64,000 nucleotides of DNA from Oceanibacterium hippocampi. Its GTDB lineage: Bacteria; Pseudomonadota; Alphaproteobacteria; Sneathiellales; Sneathiellaceae. Shown here in pieces: positions 9,070 through 17,756 of the stretch. Numbering within the stretch: the first letter of the stretch is position 1; the number at the start of each line of letters is the position of its first letter. Made by a program: the position numbers and the translations under genes. The stretch spans positions 558,001 through 622,000 of the forward strand of contig NZ_FWFR01000001.1 of NCBI RefSeq assembly GCF_900172325.1, given 5' to 3'. Below the pieces are notes generated by a model. That model saw nothing but the letters and a program-made list of their open reading frames with translations, was not told where the DNA came from and searched no databases.

Positions 9070-10353
9070 TCATTCCGCGCCGCCGGTACCGGTCGCCATC
9101 GTTTCCTGCTCCGGCGCCAGCGGCACGCGGGGCGGAATGCGTCCGGCGGCGATCTCGCCGATCAGCGACAGATGGCGCGGCAGCAGCCTGGAAAGGGCGT
9201 ATTGCTCGACGATCGTCCGCCGGGCGTTGCGGCGGAGACGTTCGAACTCGGCCTTCTTCTCGAGTGCGAGGTCGATCCCTTCGGCCAGTGCCTCGACGTC
9301 GAAGAAATCGACGAGCAGGCCGTTGTGGCCGTCGCGCAGCACCTCGCGAACCGGCGGCGTGTCGGACGCGACGATCATGCAGCCCGTGGCCATCGCCTCC
9401 ATCAGTGACCATGAGAGCACGAACGGCACCGTCAGGTAGACATGCACGGTCGAGGCCTGCAGGACCTTCAGATAGTCGCTGTAGGGCAGGAGCCCGGTGA
9501 AATGAATGCGCTTCGGGTCGAGCTCGAGTTCGAGTTCGCTCAGCATGCGCTTCTTCCAGCTTTCGCCGTCGGGCAGGCGTTTGCCATAGGCGACCCGGTC
9601 GTCGCCGACCACGACCACATGGGCGCCCGGGCGCATTTCCAGTAGCTGGGCGGCGGCACGCATGAACTCGGGAAAGCCGCGGTAGGGCTCCATTCCGCGC
9701 GTCGCGTAGGTGATGATCTCGTCGACCCCGCTGAGGTCGAGGCCGTCAAGCTTGAGGGTGGCGTCGCGTGCCGGGCGGAAGAAATCGGTGTCGACCCCGT
9801 CATGCAGCACCGACATGCGCGGGCGGAAAATGTCGGGAAACTGCGACTGCTGCCACATAGTCGGGGTCAGGCCCCAGTCGCACTGGGCGAGGTCGAGCAG
9901 GATCGGTGCGTTTCGCGTGCGGATCCGGCAGGCGTCGTCGTGGGTGATCACCGAATCGATCAGGAAGTCCGCATCGCTGCCGCGGGCGTGGTAATACCAC
10001 TCGAAGTAGCAGAGCAGCCGGGCTTCCGGGAAGATATCCTTCACGTAGAGCGTCGGGCCCCAGCCCGAATGACCGCAAATCACATCCGGTATGAAGCCGC
10101 GCTTGCGCAGTTCGATGCAGGCGCGAAAGACCGCCTGGCCGTTCAGGACCGCCGATTCCGTGCCGCGAAGATAGTGATGGGTCTCCTTCGCCGGCTCGCG
10201 GCTGGGCTTGAACAGCAGCTTGCCGACGCCCGGCAGGTTGCCCTGCCGGTTATGCGTCGCGAAGACCACGGAATTAGCCGGATCCTGCGCGAGCGCTGCC
10301 GCGACATGCCGATACTGGGCGGGAAAGTTGTTATGGAGAAACAGGACCTTCAT
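9070..10353 (-). CDS. Family 4 glycosyltransferase
   Basis: A 427-residue GT-B glycosyltransferase. The N-terminal half (MKVLFLHNNFPAQYRH, CGHSGWGPTLYVKDIFP) matches the GT4-associated N-terminal family found in several uncharacterised transferases. The C-terminal half has the nucleotide-sugar site: VVVGDDRVAYG, a GLLPYSDYLKVLQAS loop, and LSWSLMEAMATGC with the usual glutamate. Donor and acceptor cannot be named. It lies 85 bp upstream of gmhA on the same strand, which suggests a role in LPS core or surface polysaccharide assembly. Confidence 0.82.
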   Translation of the reverse strand: MKVLFLHNNFPAQYRHVAAALAQDPANSVVFATHNRQGNLPGVGKLLFKPSREPAKETHHYLRGTESAVLNGQAVFRACIELRKRGFIPDVICGHSGWGPTLYVKDIFPEARLLCYFEWYYHARGSDADFLIDSVITHDDACRIRTRNAPILLDLAQCDWGLTPTMWQQSQFPDIFRPRMSVLHDGVDTDFFRPARDATLKLDGLDLSGVDEIITYATRGMEPYRGFPEFMRAAAQLLEMRPGAHVVVVGDDRVAYGKRLPDGESWKKRMLSELELELDPKRIHFTGLLPYSDYLKVLQASTVHVYLTVPFVLSWSLMEAMATGCMIVASDTPPVREVLRDGHNGLLVDFFDVEALAEGIDLALEKKAEFERLRRNARRTIVEQYALSRLLPRHLSLIGEIAAGRIPPRVPLAPEQETMATGTGGAE

Positions 10354-10531
10354 CGCACCGCTTCTGCAAAACCGTCATTGCTCCATACCTGTATAACGCC
10401 AATCGGAAGGGGGCGGCAGCCCGATTGCGGGAAAGTTTTCACGGTTCACTAACTCTTTGCCATTACGGTGATGGCCGTTGGACAGAAGGCCGGTTTCAGT
10501 AAGGTACGTCAAGGACGGGACGGAACGCTCC

Positions 10532-11722
10532 ATGTTGCCCAATCAGGATTCAGTTCTCGAAGAAGTGACCCGCAGGCTGGCCAAGGCACCTTCCGGCTTC
10601 CGCGCCGTACAGGTTCATCTGGCACGGCTCGACCCGTGGAATTGCCGCGACCATCATCGGCGGATCGCCGCCGAGTGCTTCGATGTCCTGAAACGACACC
10701 GGGATGGCCAGCTCTTTCACCTGTCCAACAGCGATATCGTCTTTATTTGCCGGCGACCCGCCGACGGCGAGCTCGAGGCTGTCATCGGCCACCTCTCGAA
10801 ACTCTTTGCCGACGACCCGCTGCTCGAGCATCCCGAACAGTTCCGGACCTTCTTCAATCTGGAAACCAATATCGGCGCTTTCGCGCTCATTCCGGTGAAG
10901 CTCCGGGAAGAGAACCTGGCGCGTGGCGGCGCGGTCGCGAATGCGATCGAGCTCGAGCCGCTCGATCCGCGCCGCCTCGGACTGCTCGAGGATCAGCTCA
11001 TGGGAGTTGATCTGGAGAATATCGTCCGGCGACAGGCGGTCTGCTCGGTCGACGAGGCCGGCGTGGTCAAGCCGCTGTTCAACGAACTTTACGTGGCGAT
11101 CGCGGAGCTGGCGCGCTCGCTCATGCCGAATGTCGACCTGGCCGCCGATCCGTGGCTGTTCCGCCGGCTCACCGCCACACTCGATCGTCGGATGCTCAAG
11201 CTCATTCCCAAGCTGCAGAGCGTCACGTCGATGCCGACGTCGATCAACGTCAACGTCTCCTCCGTGATCACCGAGGATTTCCTGGCCTTCGACCAGGTCA
11301 TGCGGTCCCGCAACGAACAGCGGATGATCATGGAATTCCAGCCGGTCGACGTCTGTGCGGACTACCAGAGCTTTTCGTTTGCCTGCGCCTTCCTGCGGGA
11401 GAAGCAGTACCGCGTCTGTCTCGATGCATTGACCAGCAAGAACCTTCCGTTCCTCCGCCCCGGGCGCCTTGGCGTCGACATGTGCAAGCTGTTCTGGAGC
11501 CCCGAGCTCGAGGGCAAGACGCCGGAGACCCTGGCCAAGGATCTGCTCGGCGCGATCCAGGAAGTCGGCAAGCAGCGCCTGATCCTTGCGCGCTGCGACG
11601 GGCCGGAGGCGATCGCGTTCGGTCACACGCTCGGACTCAGGCTGTTCCAGGGCCGCCATGTCGACGTGCTGCTCCGGAAGCATCTTGCCGAACAGCGCGT
11701 GAAGCAGGCGGCGAACGGCTGA
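10532..11722 (+). CDS. Degenerate GGDEF-EAL family protein, probably non-catalytic
   Basis: A 396-residue soluble protein. Residues 20-130 resemble a worn GGDEF fold: the signature strand reads LSNSDIVFIC (64-73), where active enzymes have a GGDEF loop. Residues 165-380 follow the EAL barrel. E185, N241, E268, D298, K319 and Q373 sit where EAL metal and substrate residues fall, but the DDFG pair is D298-A299 and the AEGVE loop is ARCDGPE. By eye, c-di-GMP synthesis is unlikely and hydrolysis doubtful; a binding or scaffold role is more plausible. ATG 10532 is preferred over a TTG 54 bp upstream. Standing alone between LPS and redox genes, it has no obvious partner. Confidence 0.7.
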   Translation: MLPNQDSVLEEVTRRLAKAPSGFRAVQVHLARLDPWNCRDHHRRIAAECFDVLKRHRDGQLFHLSNSDIVFICRRPADGELEAVIGHLSKLFADDPLLEHPEQFRTFFNLETNIGAFALIPVKLREENLARGGAVANAIELEPLDPRRLGLLEDQLMGVDLENIVRRQAVCSVDEAGVVKPLFNELYVAIAELARSLMPNVDLAADPWLFRRLTATLDRRMLKLIPKLQSVTSMPTSINVNVSSVITEDFLAFDQVMRSRNEQRMIMEFQPVDVCADYQSFSFACAFLREKQYRVCLDALTSKNLPFLRPGRLGVDMCKLFWSPELEGKTPETLAKDLLGAIQEVGKQRLILARCDGPEAIAFGHTLGLRLFQGRHVDVLLRKHLAEQRVKQAANG

Positions 11723-11752
11723 GCCGCGGGTCGGCGCCGGACTTTCCTGTCT

Positions 11753-12571
11753 TCAGATCAGGTCCGCCTGCCGGTCTTCGCCCGGCTGGTCGCGAGACAC
11801 CCGGCCGGCGCGCGGGTCTTCCGAATCGAAGCCCGTGAAGGGACGCGCGAGCCGCGCCTCGGTCAGCGCGACATAGTCCGGATTGATATCGAAGCCCAGA
11901 TAATCGCGGCCGAGCGCCTTGGCGACCCGCGCGGTCGTGCCGCTGCCGACGAAGGGGTCGAGGACCAGTTCGCCCGGCCGCGAGCTCGCCCGAACGATCC
12001 GGGCGATCAGCGCCTCCGGTTTCTGGGTCGGATGGGGCTCCCGCTCCTCGGCGCAATAATGCACATGGCTGAACTGCCAGACGTCGCCAGGATTGGCGCC
12101 GGCCATGTTGTTCCGTTTGCGGAAATATTTCTGCGGGATCCGGACATCGTCGAGATTGAAGGGCGGCCGCTCGGCCGGCGAGAACCACAGGATATCCTCG
12201 TGGCGCGGCGAGAAACCGCGCTTGCGGCCCATGCCCTGCGTGTAGTGCCAGGTGATCCAGCCCTGCGGATGCAGGCCGAAATCCTCTTCCAGCATCAGAT
12301 AGAGCCGGGCGATGAAACGCACGCCCATGAAGACGTAGATCGAGCCGTCCGGCCGGATCACGCGGGTCGCCTCGGCCAGCCAGTCGCGGCAGAAGCCGGT
12401 GTAGGCGTCGCGTTCGCGGAGGTCGATGTTGTTGCCGAAATTCTTCCCGAGATTGTAAGGCGGGTCGGCGATCAGCAGGTCGACCGAGGCATCGGGCAGG
12501 GTCTTCATGAGTGCCGCCGCGTCGCCGACAAGAACGCGGTTGCGGGGCGGAGGTGCGGTAGCGGTCGGCAC
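11753..12571 (-). CDS. Solitary beta-class DNA methyltransferase (N6-adenine or N4-cytosine)
   Basis: A 272-residue SAM-dependent amino-methyltransferase. Catalytic motif IV DPPY is at 36-39 and the SAM-binding FVGSGTT at 207-213, the order of the beta class. HPTQKPEALI (about 180-189) and GRDYLGFDI are also typical. DPPY suggests adenine-N6, but N4-cytosine enzymes share the fold. It is shorter than CcrM (about 358 residues) and lacks that C-terminal domain. No restriction endonuclease is adjacent. The ATG lies 4 bp after the regA stop, so it looks like the third gene of regB-regA-methyltransferase. Target sequence unknown. Confidence 0.85.
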   Translation of the reverse strand: MPTATAPPPRNRVLVGDAAALMKTLPDASVDLLIADPPYNLGKNFGNNIDLRERDAYTGFCRDWLAEATRVIRPDGSIYVFMGVRFIARLYLMLEEDFGLHPQGWITWHYTQGMGRKRGFSPRHEDILWFSPAERPPFNLDDVRIPQKYFRKRNNMAGANPGDVWQFSHVHYCAEEREPHPTQKPEALIARIVRASSRPGELVLDPFVGSGTTARVAKALGRDYLGFDINPDYVALTEARLARPFTGFDSEDPRAGRVSRDQPGEDRQADLI

Positions 12572-12575
12572 CGGT

Positions 12576-13136
12576 TCAGCGCGGCGAATGCTTGGCGAGG
12601 ATCCGCTGGAGGGTCCGCCGGTGCATGTTTAGCCGTCGCGCGGTTTCCGAAACGTTGCGGTCGCAGAGCTCGAACACGCGCTGGATATGTTCCCAGCGGA
12701 CCCGGTCGGCGGACATCGGATTCTCCGGCGGGACCGGCATCTCGCTGTCGGATTCGAGCAGCGCGGCCTCGATCGCATCGGCATCGGCCGGCTTGGCGAG
12801 ATAGTCCACCGCGCCCGCCTTGATCGCCGCGACCGTGGTTGCGATGTTGCCGTAGCCGGTCAGCATCACGATCCGCATCGACGGATTGATGGCGCGGAGC
12901 TCCGGCACCATGTCGAGGCCGCTAGCCTGGCCGAGCTTGAGGTCGATGACGGCGAAGTCCGGCTGCTCCCGCCGTGCCGCGCCAAGGGCCTCCTCGACCG
13001 AACTGGCAAGCGCCACGGTGAATTCCCGACGTTCCATGGCGCGGCCGAGGCGGCGCAGGAAGATCTCGTCGTCGTCGACGATGAGCAGCCGGCGCTCGCC
13101 GATCGCCCCGTCGTCTGTCGCCTTGCCCTCAGACAT
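12576..13136 (-). CDS. regA: RegA/PrrA/ActR family redox response regulator
   Basis: DNA-binding partner of RegB, controlling energy-generating and energy-using genes in response to redox state. The 186-residue protein has a receiver domain with phospho-acceptor D65 (FAVIDLKLG), the acidic DDDE pocket at 21-24, and a lysine in LAKPADAD. A proline linker follows. The C-terminal Fis-type helix-turn-helix (161-186, NVSETARRLNMHRRTLQRIL) is the near-invariant RegA signature. I start at MSEGK; an ATG 33 bp upstream is an alternative. It lies 40 bp after regB and 4 bp before the methyltransferase. Confidence 0.94.
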   Translation of the reverse strand: MSEGKATDDGAIGERRLLIVDDDEIFLRRLGRAMERREFTVALASSVEEALGAARREQPDFAVIDLKLGQASGLDMVPELRAINPSMRIVMLTGYGNIATTVAAIKAGAVDYLAKPADADAIEAALLESDSEMPVPPENPMSADRVRWEHIQRVFELCDRNVSETARRLNMHRRTLQRILAKHSPR

Positions 13137-13176
13137 TGCCTCTCCACTTGCAAAGACGGCACAACCCATAGTCGCC

Positions 13177-14535
13177 TCAGGGGCTGCCCGGCTCCTCTAA
13201 TATCCCACGCGGCCAGACGATGACAACCTTGGCGCCCCGGTCCCTTTCGTTGCCGAAACGGATCTCCGCGCCGGTCCGCTCCAGCAAGGTCTTGGCGATG
13301 AAGACGCCAAGACCCATGCCGCCGTTGCCGGTTCGCGTCGAGACATAGGGCTCGCCGAGCTTCTGCATGATGTCGAACGGGATGCCGGGCCCGTCGTCGG
13401 CGATCTCGATGCGGGCCTCCCGATCGTCCCAGGACAGGCGGATCTCGACCAGGCCGGCGGCGAAATCGAGCGCATTCTCGATCAGGTTTCCGAGCCCGTG
13501 CTCGGTCTCGGGCAGGCGGACGAAGCGGGGTTCGGGTCCCTGGTTGTCGGCAGCGGTGACGATCCGGAGAACGATGCCGTTCGGCTGATGGCGTTCGGCC
13601 GCGCTGGCCACCAGGGCCCTGAGGCCCAGGACGGCAAGCGGGCGCTCGTGGCCGCTCTCCGGCTGTTGCGTGAGCTCCGCCAGCAGCCGGGCGCAACGGT
13701 CCGCCTCGGTCGCCAGTATGGAGATGTCCTCGCGATAGGGACTTCCCGGTTCCACATCGCGGACCAGTTCGTGGCTGATCAGCTTGATCGTGCCGAGCGG
13801 CGTGCCAAGCTCATGCGCCGTTGCCGCCGCCAGCGCGCCGAGCGCGGAGAGTTGCTGTTCGCGGGCGAGCGCGAGGTGGGTGGCGGCCAGCGCGTCCTGC
13901 ATGCGCCGGGCCTCGGCCGCGACCCGCCAGGCATAGACGGTGATGAAGACCACGCCGAGGGTAAGCGCCGACGCGATTCCGGCGACATAGAGCCCCGGCA
14001 GCGCGAAGCCCTCGGCGACCCAGGGAAGCGGCTGGTGGCGGACCGAGAGCAGAAGAATGATGGCGACCGCGATGGTGACCAGGAGGAGCGTCGAGGAGAA
14101 CGACAGCACGGTCGCGGAAATCGTCACCGGGACGATGAGGAGAAGCGCGAACGGGTTGTCGAGACCACCGGTCAGGTAGAGCAATGCCGCGAGCTGCAGC
14201 ACGTCGTAGCAGAGCGAGAGCGTGGCGCCGCGGTTGCTGAGCCGGGCGCCGGTCGGATAACTGAGCGAGACCGCGAGGTTCAGCACCGCGCTCGCGGCGA
14301 CGATGCCGAGGCACAGGAAGAAGGCGAACTCGAACTCGAGGGCGACGCGCACGAACAGCAGCGCGAAGGTCTGCCCGGCGACGGCGATCCAGCGGCTGAT
14401 GACAAGTGTCTGCAGACGGACGCGACGCTCGTGGTCGGGCAGAGGCGGCGAACCGGAGCGCGTACCCGACTGATCGGGCCCGGCGAGCGAAGGCTGGCCG
14501 CCGCCGGGATCGCCAGATGTCGACGGGTCGCTCAC
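13177..14535 (-). CDS. regB: RegB/PrrB/ActS family redox-sensing histidine kinase
   Basis: Membrane sensor kinase, 452 residues from the GTG at 14535. That start is chosen because an AGGAGGGAAC Shine-Dalgarno lies directly before it; an in-frame ATG at 14574 has none. Six hydrophobic segments lie between about 43 and 205. The quinone-binding signature GGxxNPF is present (GGLDNPF, 123-129). The H-box is HELGTPL with H241, and the redox-active cysteine of the family is present at C281 (TEADRCARLL). The ATPase domain shows NLIENALDFA, DDGPGIPF and GGMGLGVFIAKTLLE. Transcribed with regA and divergently from the ABC exporter. Confidence 0.93.
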   Translation of the reverse strand: MSDPSTSGDPGGGQPSLAGPDQSGTRSGSPPLPDHERRVRLQTLVISRWIAVAGQTFALLFVRVALEFEFAFFLCLGIVAASAVLNLAVSLSYPTGARLSNRGATLSLCYDVLQLAALLYLTGGLDNPFALLLIVPVTISATVLSFSSTLLLVTIAVAIILLLSVRHQPLPWVAEGFALPGLYVAGIASALTLGVVFITVYAWRVAAEARRMQDALAATHLALAREQQLSALGALAAATAHELGTPLGTIKLISHELVRDVEPGSPYREDISILATEADRCARLLAELTQQPESGHERPLAVLGLRALVASAAERHQPNGIVLRIVTAADNQGPEPRFVRLPETEHGLGNLIENALDFAAGLVEIRLSWDDREARIEIADDGPGIPFDIMQKLGEPYVSTRTGNGGMGLGVFIAKTLLERTGAEIRFGNERDRGAKVVIVWPRGILEEPGSP

Positions 14536-14561
14536 GTTCCCTCCTGTGCTGCGGACGATGC

Positions 14562-14591
14562 TTGGCAACGGCATAGAACCCGAACCATATT
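14562..14591 (+). promoter_or_regulatory. Candidate promoter giving a leaderless ABC-exporter mRNA
   Basis: TTGGCA (14562-14567, five of six) and CATATT (14586-14591, four of six) are 18 bases apart. Transcription would begin about 7 bases after the -10 box, which is the A of the ATG at 14598. No Shine-Dalgarno precedes that ATG, in keeping with a leaderless message. It lies in the 62 bp regB/ABC divergent gap. Confidence 0.4.
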
Positions 14592-14597
14592 AGGTCA

Positions 14598-15407
14598 ATG
14601 TCCACAAACGAACCTATTCCGCCCTCGGCGGTCGCCGTCGACCGACTGAGCAAGAACTACGACGGCATTCTCGCGGTCGACGAGATTTCCTTCACCGTCC
14701 CCGCGGGCAGCGTGATGGCGCTGCTCGGCGGCAACGGCGCCGGCAAGACGACGACGATCTCGATGCTGCTCGGGCTGCTGACCCCGACCAGCGGTGGCAT
14801 CACCGTGCTCGGACACGACATGCTGGCCGATCGCTATGCGGTGCTGCCGCGGATGAACTTCTCCTCGCCCTATGTCGATCTGCCCCATCGCCTGTCGGTG
14901 CGCCAGAACCTGCTGGTCTATGCCCGCCTTTATGGCATCGCCAGGCCGCGGGAGCGGGTCGAGCAACTTGCCGAGGCGCTCGACCTGACCGGCTTTCTCG
15001 GTCGCTGGACCGGTCAGCTCTCGGCCGGCCAGAAGACCCGGGTGGCGCTGGCCAAGGCGCTGATCAATCAGCCCGACCTGCTCCTGCTCGACGAGCCGAC
15101 GGCGTCGCTGGACCCGGATACCGGCGACTGGGTGCGGCAGTATCTCAAGGATTACCAGGCCAAGACCCGGGCGACGATCCTGCTTGCGAGCCACAACATG
15201 GCGGAGGTCGAGCGGCTTGCGGACCACGTCCTGATGATGCGGGCGGGGCGGATCGTCGATCGCGGGGCGCCGGCGGCCCTGCTCGCGCGCTACGGCCGCA
15301 ACAACCTGGAGGAGGTCTTCCTCGACATTGCCCGCGACCGGCGGCGCGCCGTCGCGACGGTCTCCGCGGCCGGGCTGGCGGCGGACGACGACGTGAGCGT
15401 GCTATGA
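14598..15407 (+). CDS. ABC-2 type exporter, ATP-binding protein
   Basis: A 269-residue ATPase. Walker A is LLGGNGAGKTTT, with the helix TISMLLGLLTPTSG behind it. The signature loop is the variant QLSAGQKTRVALAKAL, the Walker B is LLLLDEPTASLDPDTG, and the switch histidine is in ASHNMAEVERLADH. The sequence resembles NodI/CcmA-like ATPases of small two-gene exporters; the substrate cannot be told. Its stop overlaps the permease start by 4 bp (ATGA). No Shine-Dalgarno precedes the ATG, and a promoter just upstream suggests a leaderless transcript. Located back to back with the regBA operon. Confidence 0.9.
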   Translation: MSTNEPIPPSAVAVDRLSKNYDGILAVDEISFTVPAGSVMALLGGNGAGKTTTISMLLGLLTPTSGGITVLGHDMLADRYAVLPRMNFSSPYVDLPHRLSVRQNLLVYARLYGIARPRERVEQLAEALDLTGFLGRWTGQLSAGQKTRVALAKALINQPDLLLLDEPTASLDPDTGDWVRQYLKDYQAKTRATILLASHNMAEVERLADHVLMMRAGRIVDRGAPAALLARYGRNNLEEVFLDIARDRRRAVATVSAAGLAADDDVSVL

Positions 15408-16252
15408 GTGCCGGAGCCCCCGAATATACCCCGCAGGCGCTGCGACAGAACAATCCCGCCTTCAGCGCCGGCCGCGTGCTCGCCATGGTGTCGCGGCATG
15501 TCTACCTGATCAGGAGTTCCTGGCCGCGGCTGCTGGAGATGGCCTACTGGCCGACCGTGCAGATGATCATGTGGGGCTTCATGACCCAGTATCTGGCCGG
15601 GCATGCGAATTTCTTCGCGCAGTCGTTCGGGTTGTTGCTTGCGGCGGTGCTCCTCTGGGACGTGCTGTTCCGTGGCCAGATCAGCTTCTCGGTCTCGTTT
15701 TTCGAGGAAATGTGGTCGCGCAATCTCGGTCATCTGTTCGTCAGCCCGTTGCGTCCGGCGGAGATGGTCGCGGCGCTCATGACGATGAGCCTGCTCCGGA
15801 CGATCCTCGGCGTCGTCCCGGCGAGCCTGCTCGCGATCGCCTTCTTCGGGTTCTCCATCTACGAACTCGGCCTGTCGCTGGCCGCCTTCTTCTTCTCGCT
15901 GATCATGTTCGGCTGGGCGATCGGAATGGTGGTTTCGGGCCTCGTGATGCGCTTCGGTCTCGGCGCGGAGAACCTCGCGTGGGCGGCGATTTTCGCGCTG
16001 CTTCCGATCAGCGGAGTCTATTATCCGATCGCGATACTGCCGGAATGGGTGCAGCATGTTTCCTATGCCCTGCCGTCGGCCTATGCCTTCGAGGGCATGC
16101 GGAGCGTTATGATCGACGGCACGGTGCCCTGGGGCCTGATGCTTCGGGGCTTCCTGCTGAACGCGGTCTATCTCGCGATCGGCGCATGGATTTTCTCGCT
16201 CTTCTTCCAGGCCGCCCGGCGACGCGGCCTCTTGCTGCAGATCGGAGAATGA
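15404..16252 (+). CDS. ABC-2 type exporter, permease protein
   Basis: A 282-residue membrane protein with six hydrophobic segments in the ABC-2 arrangement. After an N-terminal cytoplasmic stretch come MAYWPTVQMIMWGFMTQY, then LLLAAVLLWDVLFRGQ, and a C-terminal block including ISGVYYPIAILPEWVQ, the conserved ABC-2 motif before the fifth helix. It pairs with the overlapping ATPase gene to export a small or lipid-like molecule of unknown identity. No accessory (periplasmic or outer-membrane) gene lies next to it; the following SYLF gene has its own ribosome-binding site 71 bp downstream. Confidence 0.88.
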   Translation: MSAGAPEYTPQALRQNNPAFSAGRVLAMVSRHVYLIRSSWPRLLEMAYWPTVQMIMWGFMTQYLAGHANFFAQSFGLLLAAVLLWDVLFRGQISFSVSFFEEMWSRNLGHLFVSPLRPAEMVAALMTMSLLRTILGVVPASLLAIAFFGFSIYELGLSLAAFFFSLIMFGWAIGMVVSGLVMRFGLGAENLAWAAIFALLPISGVYYPIAILPEWVQHVSYALPSAYAFEGMRSVMIDGTVPWGLMLRGFLLNAVYLAIGAWIFSLFFQAARRRGLLLQIGE

Positions 16253-16323
16253 AGCCCGGGCCTTTCTTCCGACATCATTGGACATTAAATGCCGACGAAC
16301 CGGCACCGAAAGGGAGCGACACG

Positions 16324-17001
16324 ATGCTTAGAGCGTTGACCACCGCCATCGCCGCGATGGCCGTCCTGATATCCGGCGCCATATCGGCGCAGGCCAACGA
16401 TCAGCAGGTCCTGATCGACCAGTCCAAAGCGACCATGGAAAGCCTGGCCGGCCAGTCGGACCTGGAAGGCATGCGGATCCTGCTGAAGCAGGCCAAGGGT
16501 GTTCTCATCGTCCCGCAGCTCCTCAAGGCCGGCTTCATCATCGGTGGCGAGGGCGGCAGCGGCGTGCTGCTGGCCCGACAGGCCGACGGCAGCTGGTCGG
16601 CCCCGGCCTTCTATACGCTTGGCGCCGCGAGCCTCGGCCTGCAGATCGGCGCGGAGGCGAAGGAAGTCGTGCTCCTGATCATGAATACCGAGGCGCTGAA
16701 CGCGGTCATCAACAACCAGGTGAAGCTCGGCGCGGACGCCAGCGTCGCGGTCGGCCCGGTCGGCAAGAATGTCGAGGCGGCCACGACCACCAACCTGAAT
16801 GCGGATATCTATTCCTACGCGCGCGCCAAGGGGCTGTTCGGCGGCGTCTCGGTTGAAGGCGCGGTCATTGCCGCCCGTGACAAGTGGAACCAAGCCTACT
16901 ACGGGCAGGCGGTCACGACCGGCGATATCGTGGCCCGCGGCAAGGTCGATGCCGAAGGCACGAAGGCGCTTCGCATGACGGTCAGGAATTCGGAACTCTG
17001 A
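16324..17001 (+). CDS. Secreted SYLF (lipid-binding) domain protein
   Basis: A 225-residue protein with a signal peptide (hydrophobic 4-20, cleavage likely after AQA at about 24). A full SYLF domain follows: AKGVLIVPQLLKAGFIIGGEGG, then VLLIMNTEALNAVINN and a C-terminal YSYARAKGLFGGVSVEGAVI. SYLF/DUF500 domains bind phosphoinositides in eukaryotes; the bacterial periplasmic role is not established. An AAAGGGAG ribosome-binding site precedes the ATG. The convergent ankyrin gene ends 16 bp away, so any terminator would overlap coding sequence. Confidence 0.86.
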   Translation: MLRALTTAIAAMAVLISGAISAQANDQQVLIDQSKATMESLAGQSDLEGMRILLKQAKGVLIVPQLLKAGFIIGGEGGSGVLLARQADGSWSAPAFYTLGAASLGLQIGAEAKEVVLLIMNTEALNAVINNQVKLGADASVAVGPVGKNVEAATTTNLNADIYSYARAKGLFGGVSVEGAVIAARDKWNQAYYGQAVTTGDIVARGKVDAEGTKALRMTVRNSEL

Positions 17002-17017
17002 TCCGGCGGCCGATGCG

Positions 17018-17617
17018 CTAGTTCTTCAGTCTCTCGAGCAGCTTGGCGACCCGGTAGCGGCGTGCCGCGGCGGCATAGTCGAGTGCGGTCCGGCCGGTGA
17101 AGTCGGCCGCGTCGATATCAACCCCGGCCTCGACCAGAAGCTTGGTCACGTCGACCGCGCCGAACCGGGCGGCGCGGATCAGCGCGGTTTCGCCCTGGCG
17201 ATTGGTGCGGCGCGGATCGGCGCCCTTGGCGATCAGCAGCGAAACGCTTTCCGCCTGGCCGCGACCGGCGGCGCGGATGATCGCGGTATTGCCTTCCCGG
17301 TCCTGCAGGTCGACGGCCGCGCCGCGCTCGATCAGCAGCTTGGCGATGTCCACCAGACCCGCCTCGGCGGCCAGCACGAGAGCCGGGGAACCGTCGGAAT
17401 TGCGGACGTTGACGCTCGACCCCCGGAGCAGCGCCTGCAGCGCCTCGTTCTTGCTGCCGTCCTGGATCGCCTCGAGAAGGGGGTCCTGGCCGAAGAGCTG
17501 GGCAAGGAGAACCGGCCCCGCTTCGTCCGCCCGGGCGCCGGAAGAAGGCGTGAATCCGCCGGCCACGAAGAGCAGCGTGGCAGCGAGGCCGAGGCGAATG
17601 ATAGTGCGGTGCCGCAT
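17018..17617 (-). CDS. Exported ankyrin-repeat protein
   Basis: A 199-residue protein with a signal peptide (MRHRTIIRLGLAATLLFVAG, cleavage probably near ARA at 34-36). Four or five ankyrin repeats of about 33 residues follow, for example SPALVLAAEAGLVDIAKLLI, NTAIIRAAGRGQAESVSLLI and ETALIRAARFGAVDVTKLLV. The start at 17617 is set by the AGGGAGGGGAGCG sequence directly before ATG; an upstream start at 17635 would lie before it. The repeats imply protein binding in the periplasm; the partner is unknown. It lies divergent from phaZ and convergent with the SYLF gene. Confidence 0.82.
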   Translation of the reverse strand: MRHRTIIRLGLAATLLFVAGGFTPSSGARADEAGPVLLAQLFGQDPLLEAIQDGSKNEALQALLRGSSVNVRNSDGSPALVLAAEAGLVDIAKLLIERGAAVDLQDREGNTAIIRAAGRGQAESVSLLIAKGADPRRTNRQGETALIRAARFGAVDVTKLLVEAGVDIDAADFTGRTALDYAAAARRYRVAKLLERLKN

Positions 17618-17756
17618 CGCTCCCCTCCCTTGCAAGCGAACGCCGACGAAGGAACATGATCGCCGATCCTGCCCGTCGCACTCAAGACCTTATCGTAAAT
17701 GAAAGCTTAGCGAATATGTCCGATGATGCGAGGGCCAGAATATCTGTGCTATTGTT

